A stretch of DNA of 46,013 bases. It comes from Candidatus Omnitrophota bacterium. GTDB taxonomy: Bacteria > Hinthialibacterota > Hinthialibacteria > Hinthialibacterales > Hinthialibacteraceae. Below, one piece after another: positions 17,878 to 25,685 of the stretch. Each line of letters opens with the position of its first letter. Position 1 is the first letter of the stretch. The notes under the pieces were generated by a model. The model saw nothing but the letters and a program-made list of their open reading frames with translations. It had not been told where the DNA came from and did no database searches. Location: assembly GCA_013177805.1 (NCBI GenBank), contig JABLXU010000044.1, forward strand, positions 1-46,013, given 5' to 3'. The position numbers and the translations under genes were made by a program.

Positions 17878-19542
17878 TCAGTGATCGCAGAGGTTTTCTC
17901 CTTCCCGCAGCGTGCCGGCCAGGTAATCCGCCACCAGTTGCTCCGGCGTATCGGCGTGGGATCCAATCACCACCTGGATGCCTTTTTGTTGGAATAGCCC
18001 CAGGGCACGTTGTCCCATGCCGCCGGCGATGATCAGGTTGACTTGTTGATCCGCCAGCCATTGGGGCAGAAGTCCCGGTTGATGGGGAGGAGCCTCGACA
18101 TCTTCCCGGTTGACTATTTTTTTCTCCTTGGGATCCACGTCCACCAGAGCGAAACGGTCGCAGTGACCAAAATGCAGGGCCAGTTTTTCATCCACCAAAG
18201 GAATGGCGATACGCATGATGTTGTCCTCCTTAGTACTGGTTAGTTTGTGTGTATGTGAAATATCGTCCCGGGCATCCAAGGCCAGGACCGGTTGGATGAC
18301 CTCCCGCAAAATCTTTGCCGTGGGAGAATCCGAAAAATGTTGAATGAAGGCTTGGCCGTTGTCGCAGGCCTCGGCGATTTGGGGATCCATGGGGATCGAG
18401 CCTAAAAAAGGGACTTGCATGTCTTCGGCGATACGTTGTCCACCGCCGGCACGGAGGATGGGTGTAAGTGTCCCGCATTGGGGGCAGACAAAACCGCTCA
18501 TATTTTCCACAACCCCGAGCACCGGCACCTTCAGTTGGCGGCAGAACGTGATGGATTTGCGCACATCCACCGCCGCCACCTTTTGGGGCGTGGTGACGAC
18601 CACTGCACCGTCCAGCGTTCCGATCAGTTGGCAGACGGAAAGAGGCTCATCGCCCGTCCCGGGGGGGCAATCAATGATCAGGTAGTCCAGGCCGCCCCAT
18701 TCCACATCCTTGAGGAACTGATTGATGACTCCCATTTTGATGGGCCCCCGCCAGATCACGGCGTCGTCCGGGTTTCGCAGGAGAAAACCCAGGGACATAA
18801 CCTTCAATCCGTCTTTTTCGATGGGCAGCAAACCTTCCTCGCCGGCCTGGATCATTTCCCGCTCCAGACCCAGCAAGGTAGGAATACTCGGACCGTGAAT
18901 ATCGACATCCAGCAATCCCACGCGCTTTCCGGAAAAACGCAAAGCCGCCGCGAGGTTCACCGCCACGGTGCTCTTGCCCACGCCCCCTTTGCCTGACAGC
19001 ACGAGGATCTTATGCCGAATGGGAGCCAGCCGGGCTTGGAGTTGCCGACGGTTTTCCAGTTCCAGATTTTCTTGTTTTTCCCTAGGCGCGCCGGTGGCAT
19101 GTAACGAGCCGGGACTGGGGATCTTTTCTGGATTATTTTTCTGATGCTGCCGGTAATCTTCACAGGCCGCCTTGAGAGTATTAGCCGCCAAGAGAGCGCA
19201 GTGTTTCGCTTCCTCCGGGATACCGCCCAGCGCTTCGAGAATATCCTCTTGCGACAGATCCGCCGCTTCTTCCACTGGCAATCCCTCCGCCAAACAGGCG
19301 GCCATGCTGCCGCAGGCCCGGGAGGAGAGGCAGCCGTCGGTTATGAAGGCAATCCGGTCCACTTTTTCCTCTCGAACCGCCAGCCAGAACTCCATCGTAT
19401 CGCCGCAGGGACCCGTGATACGCGCGTGGGCGTCAAAAGGATCCAATTTTCCATAATGGCGGGGATTTTGCGCGTGATCCCGCGCTTGAGTTGAAAAACC
19501 CTCAAAATCATTGGTTCCCATAAGCTTTTCTATCACTTTCAT
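17878..19542 (-). CDS. Three-domain Fe-S carrier: IscU/NifU scaffold - Mrp ATPase - DiNase (MrpORP type)
   Basis: The 554-residue protein fuses three modules. Residues about 10-130 resemble IscU/NifU-N with candidate cluster ligands Cys46 (GPCGD), Cys71/Cys77 (DGCLSSRACGSM) and Cys115 (EAKHCALLAA). Residues about 175-430 are an Mrp/NBP35 P-loop ATPase with VLSGKGGVGKST and the bridging CPQC motif. The last 100 residues form a dinitrogenase-cofactor-binding fold (FGHCDRFALVDVD, IIAGGMGQRALGLF). Mrp with a C-terminal DiNase domain is the MrpORP of Desulfovibrio ORP clusters; it transfers Fe-S or mixed-metal clusters. I start at the ATG at 19542, which overlaps the upstream stop by 4 bp; a GTG at 19560 is possible. 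Confidence 0.92.
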   Translation of the reverse strand: MKVIEKLMGTNDFEGFSTQARDHAQNPRHYGKLDPFDAHARITGPCGDTMEFWLAVREEKVDRIAFITDGCLSSRACGSMAACLAEGLPVEEAADLSQEDILEALGGIPEEAKHCALLAANTLKAACEDYRQHQKNNPEKIPSPGSLHATGAPREKQENLELENRRQLQARLAPIRHKILVLSGKGGVGKSTVAVNLAAALRFSGKRVGLLDVDIHGPSIPTLLGLEREMIQAGEEGLLPIEKDGLKVMSLGFLLRNPDDAVIWRGPIKMGVINQFLKDVEWGGLDYLIIDCPPGTGDEPLSVCQLIGTLDGAVVVTTPQKVAAVDVRKSITFCRQLKVPVLGVVENMSGFVCPQCGTLTPILRAGGGQRIAEDMQVPFLGSIPMDPQIAEACDNGQAFIQHFSDSPTAKILREVIQPVLALDARDDISHTHKLTSTKEDNIMRIAIPLVDEKLALHFGHCDRFALVDVDPKEKKIVNREDVEAPPHQPGLLPQWLADQQVNLIIAGGMGQRALGLFQQKGIQVVIGSHADTPEQLVADYLAGTLREGENLCDH

Positions 19543-20411
19543 ACGTCCAGATTCTTCCACAACTGCCGGATGTCCCTGGCGGAGGGGGCATCGGTTTCCA
19601 CCACTGCCTTGGCCTGCAGTTGAGCCTGGGTGACCGCTGTGTCATAGCGGATGCGGCCGATGGTGCAAGCACCCCAAGAGCGCGCCTTATCCTCGATCCG
19701 TTCTGTCATTGTGGGATTCAGGTCCCACTTGTTCACACAGACCGCGGCCGGCATATCGAAATGCCGCGTGAGGGTGAGAATCCGTTCCAGATCGTGTTCA
19801 CCGGAAACCGTGGGTTCCGTGACAACCAGCGCTTGCGCCGCGCCAGTCAATGAGGCGATGACCGAGCAGCCGATTCCCGGAGGACCGTCCACGAGAATCA
19901 GGGAACGATTTTCTTCATTCGCGATTCGGCGGGCTTCCTGGCGCACGGTGGAAACTAACTTGCCGGAGTTCTCGGCCGCGATGCCCAGGCGGGCGTGCAC
20001 CAGGGGGCCGTGGCGGGTTTCTGAAATCATCCATTCGCCACAGAGGCGTTCGGGGAAATCGATGGCCTGGGCCGGGCAGAGCCGGACACAGACACCGCAC
20101 CCTTCACACGCAATGGGATCGATGATGAACTGGGCCTCCCCGGCGGATTGTCCGTTCCTTCTCACCGCCTCGAAACGGCAATACGCCAGACACACACCGC
20201 AGCCGATACAGTCTTCCGGACGGATGAAGGCCTCATGCCCGGCGTGGAAGGCGTGCCGTTCCAGAACGCGGGGCGCCAGGATCAGGTGCAAATCCGCGGC
20301 GTCCACATCACAATCGGCGATGACGCAACGGCCGGACAAAGCGGCGAACGATGCTGTCACGCTGGTCTTGCCGGTTCCGCCCTTGCCGCTGATGACCACC
20401 AGTTCCTTCAT
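19539..20411 (-). CDS. MinD-family ATPase with inserted 2x[4Fe-4S] ferredoxin domain
   Basis: The 290-residue protein has the deviant Walker A VISGKGGTGKTS at residues 7-17. Two ferredoxin motifs follow, CIGCGVCLAYC and CEGCGVCVRLCPAQAI at about 67-115, inserted in the ATPase, and then the switch-like VDGPPGIGCSVIAS. These paired proteins are part of the orange-protein complex gene cluster in Desulfovibrio (orp3/orp4 type). A likely role is ATP-driven electron or cluster transfer to the DiNase-fold partners. It overlaps the downstream fusion gene by 4 bp. A 190-bp spacer with a dispersed repeat separates it from the DsrE gene, so it may have its own promoter. Confidence 0.92.
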   Translation of the reverse strand: MKELVVISGKGGTGKTSVTASFAALSGRCVIADCDVDAADLHLILAPRVLERHAFHAGHEAFIRPEDCIGCGVCLAYCRFEAVRRNGQSAGEAQFIIDPIACEGCGVCVRLCPAQAIDFPERLCGEWMISETRHGPLVHARLGIAAENSGKLVSTVRQEARRIANEENRSLILVDGPPGIGCSVIASLTGAAQALVVTEPTVSGEHDLERILTLTRHFDMPAAVCVNKWDLNPTMTERIEDKARSWGACTIGRIRYDTAVTQAQLQAKAVVETDAPSARDIRQLWKNLDV

Positions 20412-20460
20412 TGTCTTGCTGATTTCCTTGTCACAACTGTTTACTCGATTTCAGAGATAG

Positions 20461-20521
20461 GAGGATTTCGCCTTTGCAGGGCTTCCCTCACCCTGACCTT
20501 CTCCCAAAGGGAGAGGGAATG
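20461..20521 (+). repeat. Dispersed repeat copy (CTTCCCTCACCC...GGGAGAGGG family)
   Basis: GGATTTCGCCTTTGCAGGGC is followed by TTCCCTCACCCTGACC and CTCCCAAAGGGAGAGGG. The same layout recurs at 27291, 34474, 39566 and 41204, and its second half is in each unit of the 28815 array. This copy sits between two ATPase-cluster genes. Confidence 0.75.
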
Positions 20522-20601
20522 GTTTCACGTTATGATCTTTCCTCATGCCACGAATAAAGCAATTGAGTAAGATCTGCATTCGAGTAAAGAATCACTTCTT
20601 G

Positions 20602-20922
20602 TCAAACTGTGATGACCTTGTCCGAATCGCGGACCAACTCGTACTGGTTTTTGAGCGTCGATAGTGGGCAAATCTCCGATCCTTCCGAATTGCGCCGTAT
20701 CAAACATGCCCCACAGGCCAGGAATTGCCCTCCCGCGTCCAATACCTTTTGCGCCTGATCTTTCACATTGAATTTTGGATCTTCAATTTGGCCGATTTCC
20801 ACACCCCGGCCGGAAAGGAGGACGCGCACGGTGTCGCCTTGCGCCAAACTGTACAACGCCAACCGCAATGCGTTGAAAACGGTTTTTGGACCGGTCAGAG
20901 TGATGACGATACCGAGTTTCAT
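20602..20922 (-). CDS. DsrE-like sulfur-relay protein
   Basis: The 106-residue protein starts MKLGIVITLTGPKTVFNALR, with an alpha/beta layout typical of DsrE/TusD-like proteins, and has ACGACLIRR near residue 70, where family members bear the persulfide cysteine. A third cysteine follows in SEICPLSTL. DsrE-like proteins pass sulfane sulfur to acceptors. The start overlaps the radical SAM stop by 4 bp and has AGAGGA 7 nt upstream. In this cluster a role in sulfur supply for a metal-sulfur cofactor is plausible, but inferred. Confidence 0.8.
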   Translation of the reverse strand: MKLGIVITLTGPKTVFNALRLALYSLAQGDTVRVLLSGRGVEIGQIEDPKFNVKDQAQKVLDAGGQFLACGACLIRRNSEGSEICPLSTLKNQYELVRDSDKVITV

Positions 20923-21881
20923 TTGGATTCCTCTGGTGGTTGGATAATGGTGTAAAATCTCTTCCCGCTGGTGACGGATGTGCTCAATTTCCCGGCGGTG
21001 GCCAAAACATCGAGTTGCTTGAGGACTTCGTTCAGGGGCATATTCAGACCACTCGCGATATCGCTGGAGGTGCAGGGGCGCCGGCTCAGCAACGCCAGGA
21101 CATCCTGGCTGCTGACATGGAATGAGGCGGAAGCCAGACTCCGGTCCCGCCGTCTGTGACTGATGATGTCCACTGGGGCGGGAAAATATTTTTTCATCAC
21201 CCGAATTTGAGTTGCGGAAAGCGCAAAAGCGAATTCCTCGGCAGGGGGGCGGCACACCGTGTTCAGTTGAGTCCGCGCGGGTCTGATGCGCCCGGCGAGG
21301 GCGGCGATTTTTTTGATTTCGGCCGGCATGCCGGTCACGCCGGCGAGCAGCATGATTTCCAGCCACACTTCACCCTGGAATATCCGAGTAAACTCAGTGA
21401 TTCCCTCCACCATTTGTTCAAAGGAGATAGCCGGATGCGGACGGTTGACGTATCGAAACAGTTCTTCATCCCCCGCGTCCAGTGAGGGAAGCACGAGATC
21501 GGCCGTCAGCAGCGCCTCCCGGACTTCCGGCATCCACAAGAGGGAGCCATTGGTCAACACGGCCACTGGGATGTGGGTCATTTGCTTGATTTTCTGAATC
21601 AAGCCGCCAATTTCGCTATTCAGTGTGGGTTCACCGGATCCGGCGAGGCTGATGTAGTCCGGTACATCGGAACTGGCCAGTTTTTGTTTGAGTTCCGCGA
21701 GAATCGTCTCGATGGCAACGTAGGGCTTCCGTTCAAGGGTCTTCTGCGTGGTTCTTCCCAGTTGGCAGTAGATGCAGTCGTAGTTGCAGACTTTGAGCGG
21801 GACCAGATCGATTCCCAGGGACCGTCCCAGCCGCCGCGAGGGCACCGGCCCATAGACATGCCGAAAACCTTTGTCGTTCAT
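20919..21881 (-). CDS. Radical SAM enzyme, COG0731/TYW1-like, with C-terminal winged helix
   Basis: The 320-residue protein begins HVYGPVPSRRLGRSLGIDLV and has the cluster motif CNYDCIYCQLG (Cys32, Cys36, Cys39) and SLAGSGEPTLN near residue 82. This is the COG0731 group, related to TYW1 of wyosine synthesis at tRNA(Phe) G37. The last 80 residues look like a winged helix (VSSQDVLALLSRRPCTSSDI). Wyosine bases are not known in bacteria generally, so the substrate here is probably different. It overlaps both neighbours by 4 bp. Confidence 0.88.
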   Translation of the reverse strand: MNDKGFRHVYGPVPSRRLGRSLGIDLVPLKVCNYDCIYCQLGRTTQKTLERKPYVAIETILAELKQKLASSDVPDYISLAGSGEPTLNSEIGGLIQKIKQMTHIPVAVLTNGSLLWMPEVREALLTADLVLPSLDAGDEELFRYVNRPHPAISFEQMVEGITEFTRIFQGEVWLEIMLLAGVTGMPAEIKKIAALAGRIRPARTQLNTVCRPPAEEFAFALSATQIRVMKKYFPAPVDIISHRRRDRSLASASFHVSSQDVLALLSRRPCTSSDIASGLNMPLNEVLKQLDVLATAGKLSTSVTSGKRFYTIIQPPEESK

Positions 21882-22777
21882 GATTGGCCTTTCGTACCGG
21901 AGGTTGAAGCCGCATAGAGCCTCCCGGCACGGATTCGATTCTCAATAGTTTCGATTAATTTCTGGAACATTTCCTGGTATTCCGGCAGGGCTTCCACGAT
22001 CAATTTCCCTTGGGAATAGGCTTCAGCGATGCGCCGGTCGTCCGGAATCTCCAAGAGAATGGGAATGTCTTCTTCCTGGCAATACGCGTGAATCCGGCCG
22101 TCGCCGATGCCCATGCGGTTGACGATCACGCCGAAGGGCAGGGCGATTTCCCGCGCCATGGCCACCGCCAGTTTCAAGTCATGCAATCCGAAGGGCGTCG
22201 GTTCTGTGACGAGCACGGCAAAATCCGCCCCCCGCAGCGTGGCGATCACCGGGCACGAGGTTCCCGGAGGCGCGTCCAGAATCGCGGGAAGACCATTTCG
22301 AAGCCGGGCTTTCACGGCGCGGATCAACGGCGGGGCCATGGGCATGCCGACATCCAGGCGGCCTTGGATCAATGTGATGTTTCCCGCTTGCGCGGTCTCC
22401 ACCAGGCCGATGCGGTGGTCTTTTTCGTGAATGGCCTTCGGCCGGCAGACCAGGGCGCATCCCCCGCAGCCGTGACACATATCCGGGAAGACCAGAGGCT
22501 TTGAACCAAAGGAGACGATGGCGTTATATTCACAGAACCGGCCGCATTCGCCGCAGCCATCGCACAGTGATTCATCCACTTCCGGAACCGGCAGGGTAAC
22601 GATTTCTTTCGTGTTCGAGGATCCCGGGAGAATATCGTTTTGGAGAAACAGATGGGCGTTGGGTTCTTCCACATCGCAATCCAGAAGTTGGATGGGCGCG
22701 CCCAACACCCAGGCCAGGTTCACGGAGACGGTGGTCTTGCCGGTTCCGCCTTTGCCTGAAGCCACCGCGAGAATCAT
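21878..22777 (-). CDS. MinD-family ATPase with 2x[4Fe-4S] ferredoxin domain, second copy
   Basis: The 299-residue protein begins MILAVASGKGGTGKTTVSVN with the P-loop at residues 7-15. Ferredoxin motifs CDGCGECGRFCEYNAI and CHGCGGCALVCRPKAI follow around 65-105, then LDAPPGTSCPVIATLRGADF. It is a paralogue of the protein at 19539; pairs of such ATPases are standard in ORP clusters. The start at 22777 is chosen because GGAGG lies 6 nt upstream and it overlaps the DUF89 stop by 4 bp; an open frame continues upstream to 22846. Confidence 0.92.
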   Translation of the reverse strand: MILAVASGKGGTGKTTVSVNLAWVLGAPIQLLDCDVEEPNAHLFLQNDILPGSSNTKEIVTLPVPEVDESLCDGCGECGRFCEYNAIVSFGSKPLVFPDMCHGCGGCALVCRPKAIHEKDHRIGLVETAQAGNITLIQGRLDVGMPMAPPLIRAVKARLRNGLPAILDAPPGTSCPVIATLRGADFAVLVTEPTPFGLHDLKLAVAMAREIALPFGVIVNRMGIGDGRIHAYCQEEDIPILLEIPDDRRIAEAYSQGKLIVEALPEYQEMFQKLIETIENRIRAGRLYAASTSGTKGQS

Positions 22778-23631
22778 GCGCCGCCTCCATCCATGCAAAC
22801 TTGCGCGCCAACCGGCACGCCCGCGTGCGCCGCGATCACGGGACACTTGGCCTTGAAAAGGAAAAAGATGTCACGCGATTCATCATTGAGTGTTTCGAAG
22901 TTGCCTTGCCCTTTGGCGAGGATCAGGCCGGCCGCGGCGAAACGCCGGTTGAATTCAGGACTGCAATCCGCGAGGACCGTCCCGGGGGCGTCCGATCCGT
23001 TGTCGATGATTTCGGCGATTTCGTGGAGTCCCACGGCCCGCGCGTCGGTCAGGGTCGCGTCGTTGAGGATTGGAGCGCCCCGCACGGCCACGGTGACCCT
23101 CCCTGGCGGAAGCTGTTCGATGAGCAGCCGGTCAAAGACAATTTCGCCCGCGTTATCGGCCAAATACAGAATGTTCCGCGCATTGGCGATGGCCTGCTGA
23201 AATCCAGCTGAATCGCCGGTGAATGGTTCCTCCAAGGCATGCTGGATGGACCGGCGGACGTCCGTCTCCGTCACCGTCCCGTTAACCCCCATGTCGATCA
23301 CGTTGCCCGCGATGGCCAAACGCGCGGCCGTGATCAAGGGATCCGGCGCGGTATCGATCATGGCTTTCAATTCTGGCAGGAGACTCAAAGCCATGCGATT
23401 CGACTGCTCTTTCGCCGCCCGGTACGGATCTTCCACGCCGGTGATTTCGCGCAACCGCCGGTGAATCCGCTGCCCCATGACCGGCGGCGGGATGCGGAGG
23501 TCCATCTCCCCTGTCCACCGCAGCACCTCGCGGACGATCTGTTCATGGACGGCGGGATCCGTGGACACCATCCGGGCCGCTTCCAGGGTTTGACGGATGA
23601 AACAGGGGATGCAATCGAGCGTCGCCTTCAT
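22774..23631 (-). CDS. DUF89 / ARMT1-like metal-dependent protein
   Basis: The 285-residue protein begins MKATLDCIPCFIRQTLEAAR (Cys7, Cys10) and carries YLADNAGEIVFDRLLIEQL and AKGQGNFETLND, the metal-pocket motifs of the DUF89 family. Family members are metal-dependent phosphatases thought to clear damaged phosphate metabolites; the CxxC-bearing archaeal/bacterial branch is little studied. It overlaps trmO upstream and the ATPase gene downstream by 4 bp each, tying it firmly to this operon. Confidence 0.88.
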   Translation of the reverse strand: MKATLDCIPCFIRQTLEAARMVSTDPAVHEQIVREVLRWTGEMDLRIPPPVMGQRIHRRLREITGVEDPYRAAKEQSNRMALSLLPELKAMIDTAPDPLITAARLAIAGNVIDMGVNGTVTETDVRRSIQHALEEPFTGDSAGFQQAIANARNILYLADNAGEIVFDRLLIEQLPPGRVTVAVRGAPILNDATLTDARAVGLHEIAEIIDNGSDAPGTVLADCSPEFNRRFAAAGLILAKGQGNFETLNDESRDIFFLFKAKCPVIAAHAGVPVGAQVCMDGGGA

Positions 23632-24122
23632 GATCCTGGATATCCCCGTTTGCCGCGCCGCTGGGCGGATTCTTCGTCCACTTCGTCCTGCCAGCCGTTG
23701 CGCGTGGTCTGGAAGCAGTCGAATTTGGCCGTATAGGGTTTGATATCCAGCAACGGCGTGCCGTCCAGGATGTCCACACCCTCCAGGTGGAGCACGGGGC
23801 CTTCCCGCCGCACCAGTTGGACCACGCTCAGTCCAATCGGATTGGGGCGGCAGGGCGCCCGGGTCGAGAAGACCCCATGCTCGATATCTTGGAGAAATGG
23901 CTTCACCCGCAGTTTGACGTCTCCGGCGCGGTGGAAATGATAAATGAGGTACACATGGGAAAACCCGTCCAGATCACACAGACCTTCTTCGAATTCCGGG
24001 AAGATTTCCGCCCGGCCCATGCAGCCTTTCGCGTACACCGGCTGGATGGGGGTCTGGTCCGCCGCCACATGGGCACTGCGGATCACACCGATGGGCCGAT
24101 ACGTTATGAGGTTCTCTGGCAT
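23628..24122 (-). CDS. trmO: tRNA (N6-threonylcarbamoyladenosine37) methyltransferase-like, TrmO
   Basis: The 164-residue protein has the TrmO fold: TYRPIGVIRSAH, AEIFPEFEEGLCDLDGFSHV, the SAM-site TRAPCRPNPIGLSVVQLV and DGTPLLDIKPYTAKFD. TrmO converts t6A37 to m6t6A37 in tRNA. The open frame reaches 24269 inside the upstream gene; the ATG at 24122 gives the family N-terminus and lies 2 bp after the preceding stop. Its membership in an ORP-type operon raises the question whether the substrate is still tRNA. Confidence 0.9.
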   Translation of the reverse strand: MPENLITYRPIGVIRSAHVAADQTPIQPVYAKGCMGRAEIFPEFEEGLCDLDGFSHVYLIYHFHRAGDVKLRVKPFLQDIEHGVFSTRAPCRPNPIGLSVVQLVRREGPVLHLEGVDILDGTPLLDIKPYTAKFDCFQTTRNGWQDEVDEESAQRRGKRGYPGS

Positions 24123-24124
24123 AC

Positions 24125-24481
24125 TCAAACGCCCTCGGTGTCCGCGGATTCGGCCGCGGTCAACGTTCCCGCCCGGTATTGTTCCAAGGCCTTGGCCACC
24201 GATGGGGCCTGGGTGTAAAAGATTTTGATTCCCGCCGCGGCCAGCACGCGAAACGCCTTGGGGCCGCAATGCCCGGTCACGACGGCTCCCGCGCCCGACC
24301 GGGCCACGGTTTCCGCCGCCTGGATGCCCGCGCCGTGGGCGGCGTCCCGGTTTTGGCGGTTGTCGATCACTTCGAAGGTATCCGTCTCCAAGTCATAAAT
24401 GAGAAAATATGGCGCCCGTCCGAACCGGTTGTCGAAGGGAGCCTGAAGATCGTTGCCGGAGGTTGTAAAGGCTACTTTCAC
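24125..24481 (-). CDS. Orange-protein-like DiNase-fold protein
   Basis: The 118-residue protein begins MKVAFTTSGNDLQAPFDNRF and continues GRAPYFLIYD, then VVTGHCGPKAFRVLAAAGI. This is the stand-alone dinitrogenase iron-molybdenum cofactor domain, also found in NifX, NafY and NifB C-termini. Size and motifs match the Desulfovibrio orange protein, which binds a Mo-Cu-sulfide cluster. Its start overlaps the DUF5320 stop by 4 bp. Whether the metal is Mo/Cu here cannot be read from the sequence. Confidence 0.9.
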   Translation of the reverse strand: MKVAFTTSGNDLQAPFDNRFGRAPYFLIYDLETDTFEVIDNRQNRDAAHGAGIQAAETVARSGAGAVVTGHCGPKAFRVLAAAGIKIFYTQAPSVAKALEQYRAGTLTAAESADTEGV

Positions 24482-24867
24482 GATTGGCTTCCTTCCGACG
24501 GAGGTTCGGTTTCAAGTTCTCCCAGGCGTTTTTTGATGAGATCCAGTTGCGATTGCAGAGCCGCGGCCTGGTTCTTCAACGCCTGTTTCTCCCTATCCGG
24601 ATCGGGTTGCGGATAGGGAATGGGGAAGCCATAGGGCGCGGCATACCCGCCGAAGCGCATCCAGCCCGGCAAGCCGGTGGCGTAGTACATATGCCGCCAG
24701 CCCCGGCCGCCGCCGCGAAATCCGCGTCCCCATCCGAGCCCTAGTCCGAAACCCCATCCCGGAACGGGATTGGCGAAACCCGGCACTCCATATCCCGCGC
24801 AGTATCCCGCCGCGCGTCCGGTCATGGGTCCCAACCCCATGGGTCCTGTTCGATCTCCTCGTGGCAT
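24478..24867 (-). CDS. DUF5320 protein
   Basis: The 129-residue protein starts MPRGDRTGPMGLGPMTGRAA, the DUF5320 signature, then a Gly/Trp/Tyr-rich, low-complexity middle, and ends in a short coiled coil (KNQAAALQSQLDLIKKRLGE). Members almost always sit beside DiNase-fold genes in anaerobes; the function is unknown. AGAAGGAGG lies just before the ATG. Confidence 0.88.
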   Translation of the reverse strand: MPRGDRTGPMGLGPMTGRAAGYCAGYGVPGFANPVPGWGFGLGLGWGRGFRGGGRGWRHMYYATGLPGWMRFGGYAAPYGFPIPYPQPDPDREKQALKNQAAALQSQLDLIKKRLGELETEPPSEGSQS

Positions 24868-24897
24868 GATGGTGCCTCCTTCTGATTTGTGATTTTA

Positions 24898-25545
24898 TTA
24901 TTCCCGGGTCATCGCGGCCCCGCATTGGGGGCATTTCCGTTCCACGCAAGGTTCGCCCCGCTTATGCGGTTCCCGATGCCCGCAATCCGGACACAAGCAG
25001 TACCCGGCCATGCTGCCCGCTCGAGCGCCGCCCATGCGGCCCTGGCCTTGCCCTCTTCCTTTACCTCTTCCTTGTCCTCTTCCTTGTCCCCTGCCTCCCC
25101 CTTGTCCTTGACCGCCCCGGCCTTGTCCTGGTCCACCTGGCTGGTTGTCTCGCATCAGCAATTCCTCCTCGTGAGGGCCTCTCATTCCCCGGCATCGGCG
25201 CCGGCCGCAACACCCTGGCATGACGAACGCGTTATTGTCCAACTTACCCAGCAGCCAGGCCTGAATCACCTCGCGCAAATCCCCCGCCACGAATGGCACA
25301 ACCTGAATGCCGTACGCGGAAATGACCCCGTGCATCGGATTGGAGATCGCCCCGCACACCAGTGTGCTGACGCCCCACTCCACCAGGCGCATGGCTTTTT
25401 GGACGGGCAGATCTTCCGTCAGGAGTTCCTCCGATTCGGCGATGATCCGGCCCGGTTCGGTTTCGGCCTCGACCAGGTGAATCTGCTGAGCGGTGTCGAA
25501 AACCGGGGCGATGCGGTCATCCCAATGGGCGAAAGCCGTTTTCAT
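24898..25545 (-). CDS. DiNase-fold protein with Gly/Gln/Arg linker and C-terminal zinc ribbon
   Basis: Residues 1-110 form a DiNase domain (MKTAFAHWDDRIAPVFDTAQ, LVCGAISNPMHGVISAYGI). GCCGRRRC (Cys112, Cys113, Cys118) follows. Residues about 134-178 are an almost pure Gly/Gln/Arg low-complexity stretch, and the end is a zinc ribbon or cluster site with Cys183, 185, 188, 200, 205 and 208 (CLCPDCG, CPQCG). I start at the ATG at 25545: AAAGGA lies 9 nt upstream, and the in-frame ATG at 25569 would be almost at the predicted transcript start. First gene of the operon. Confidence 0.88.
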   Translation of the reverse strand: MKTAFAHWDDRIAPVFDTAQQIHLVEAETEPGRIIAESEELLTEDLPVQKAMRLVEWGVSTLVCGAISNPMHGVISAYGIQVVPFVAGDLREVIQAWLLGKLDNNAFVMPGCCGRRRCRGMRGPHEEELLMRDNQPGGPGQGRGGQGQGGGRGQGRGQGRGKGRGQGQGRMGGARAGSMAGYCLCPDCGHREPHKRGEPCVERKCPQCGAAMTRE

Positions 25546-25583
25546 CTTGGGGGATCCTTTGCTACGCATTTGCTATCGCTTAC

Positions 25584-25599
25584 CGCAGGGATCGTGCCA
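25584..25599 (-). promoter_or_regulatory. Sigma-54 (-24/-12) promoter of the ORP-like operon
   Basis: On the - strand the sequence is TGGCACGATCCCTGCG. The first seven bases match the -24 consensus TGGCACG exactly, and the GC of the -12 element is at the correct distance. Transcription would start near 25573, giving a leader of about 28 nt to the ATG at 25545. Confidence 0.85.
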
Positions 25600-25685
25600 A
25601 ATACAAGATCAGCAAGATATAGAATTTAAGTCATAAATTTTAAGGGGATTACAGAGAGGCAAGGTTCATGGAGAGCCAACTGCAG

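Noticed and set aside
20546..20561. Possible sigma-54 promoter TGCCACGAATAAAGCA on the + strand
   Set aside because: The essential GG of the -24 element is GC, the -12 box reads AAGCA, and it points away from the neighbouring genes.
17878..25569. Nitrogen fixation cluster
   Set aside because: DiNase and NifU-like domains occur, but there is no nifH, nifD, nifK, nifE or nifN; the set fits ORP-type clusters.
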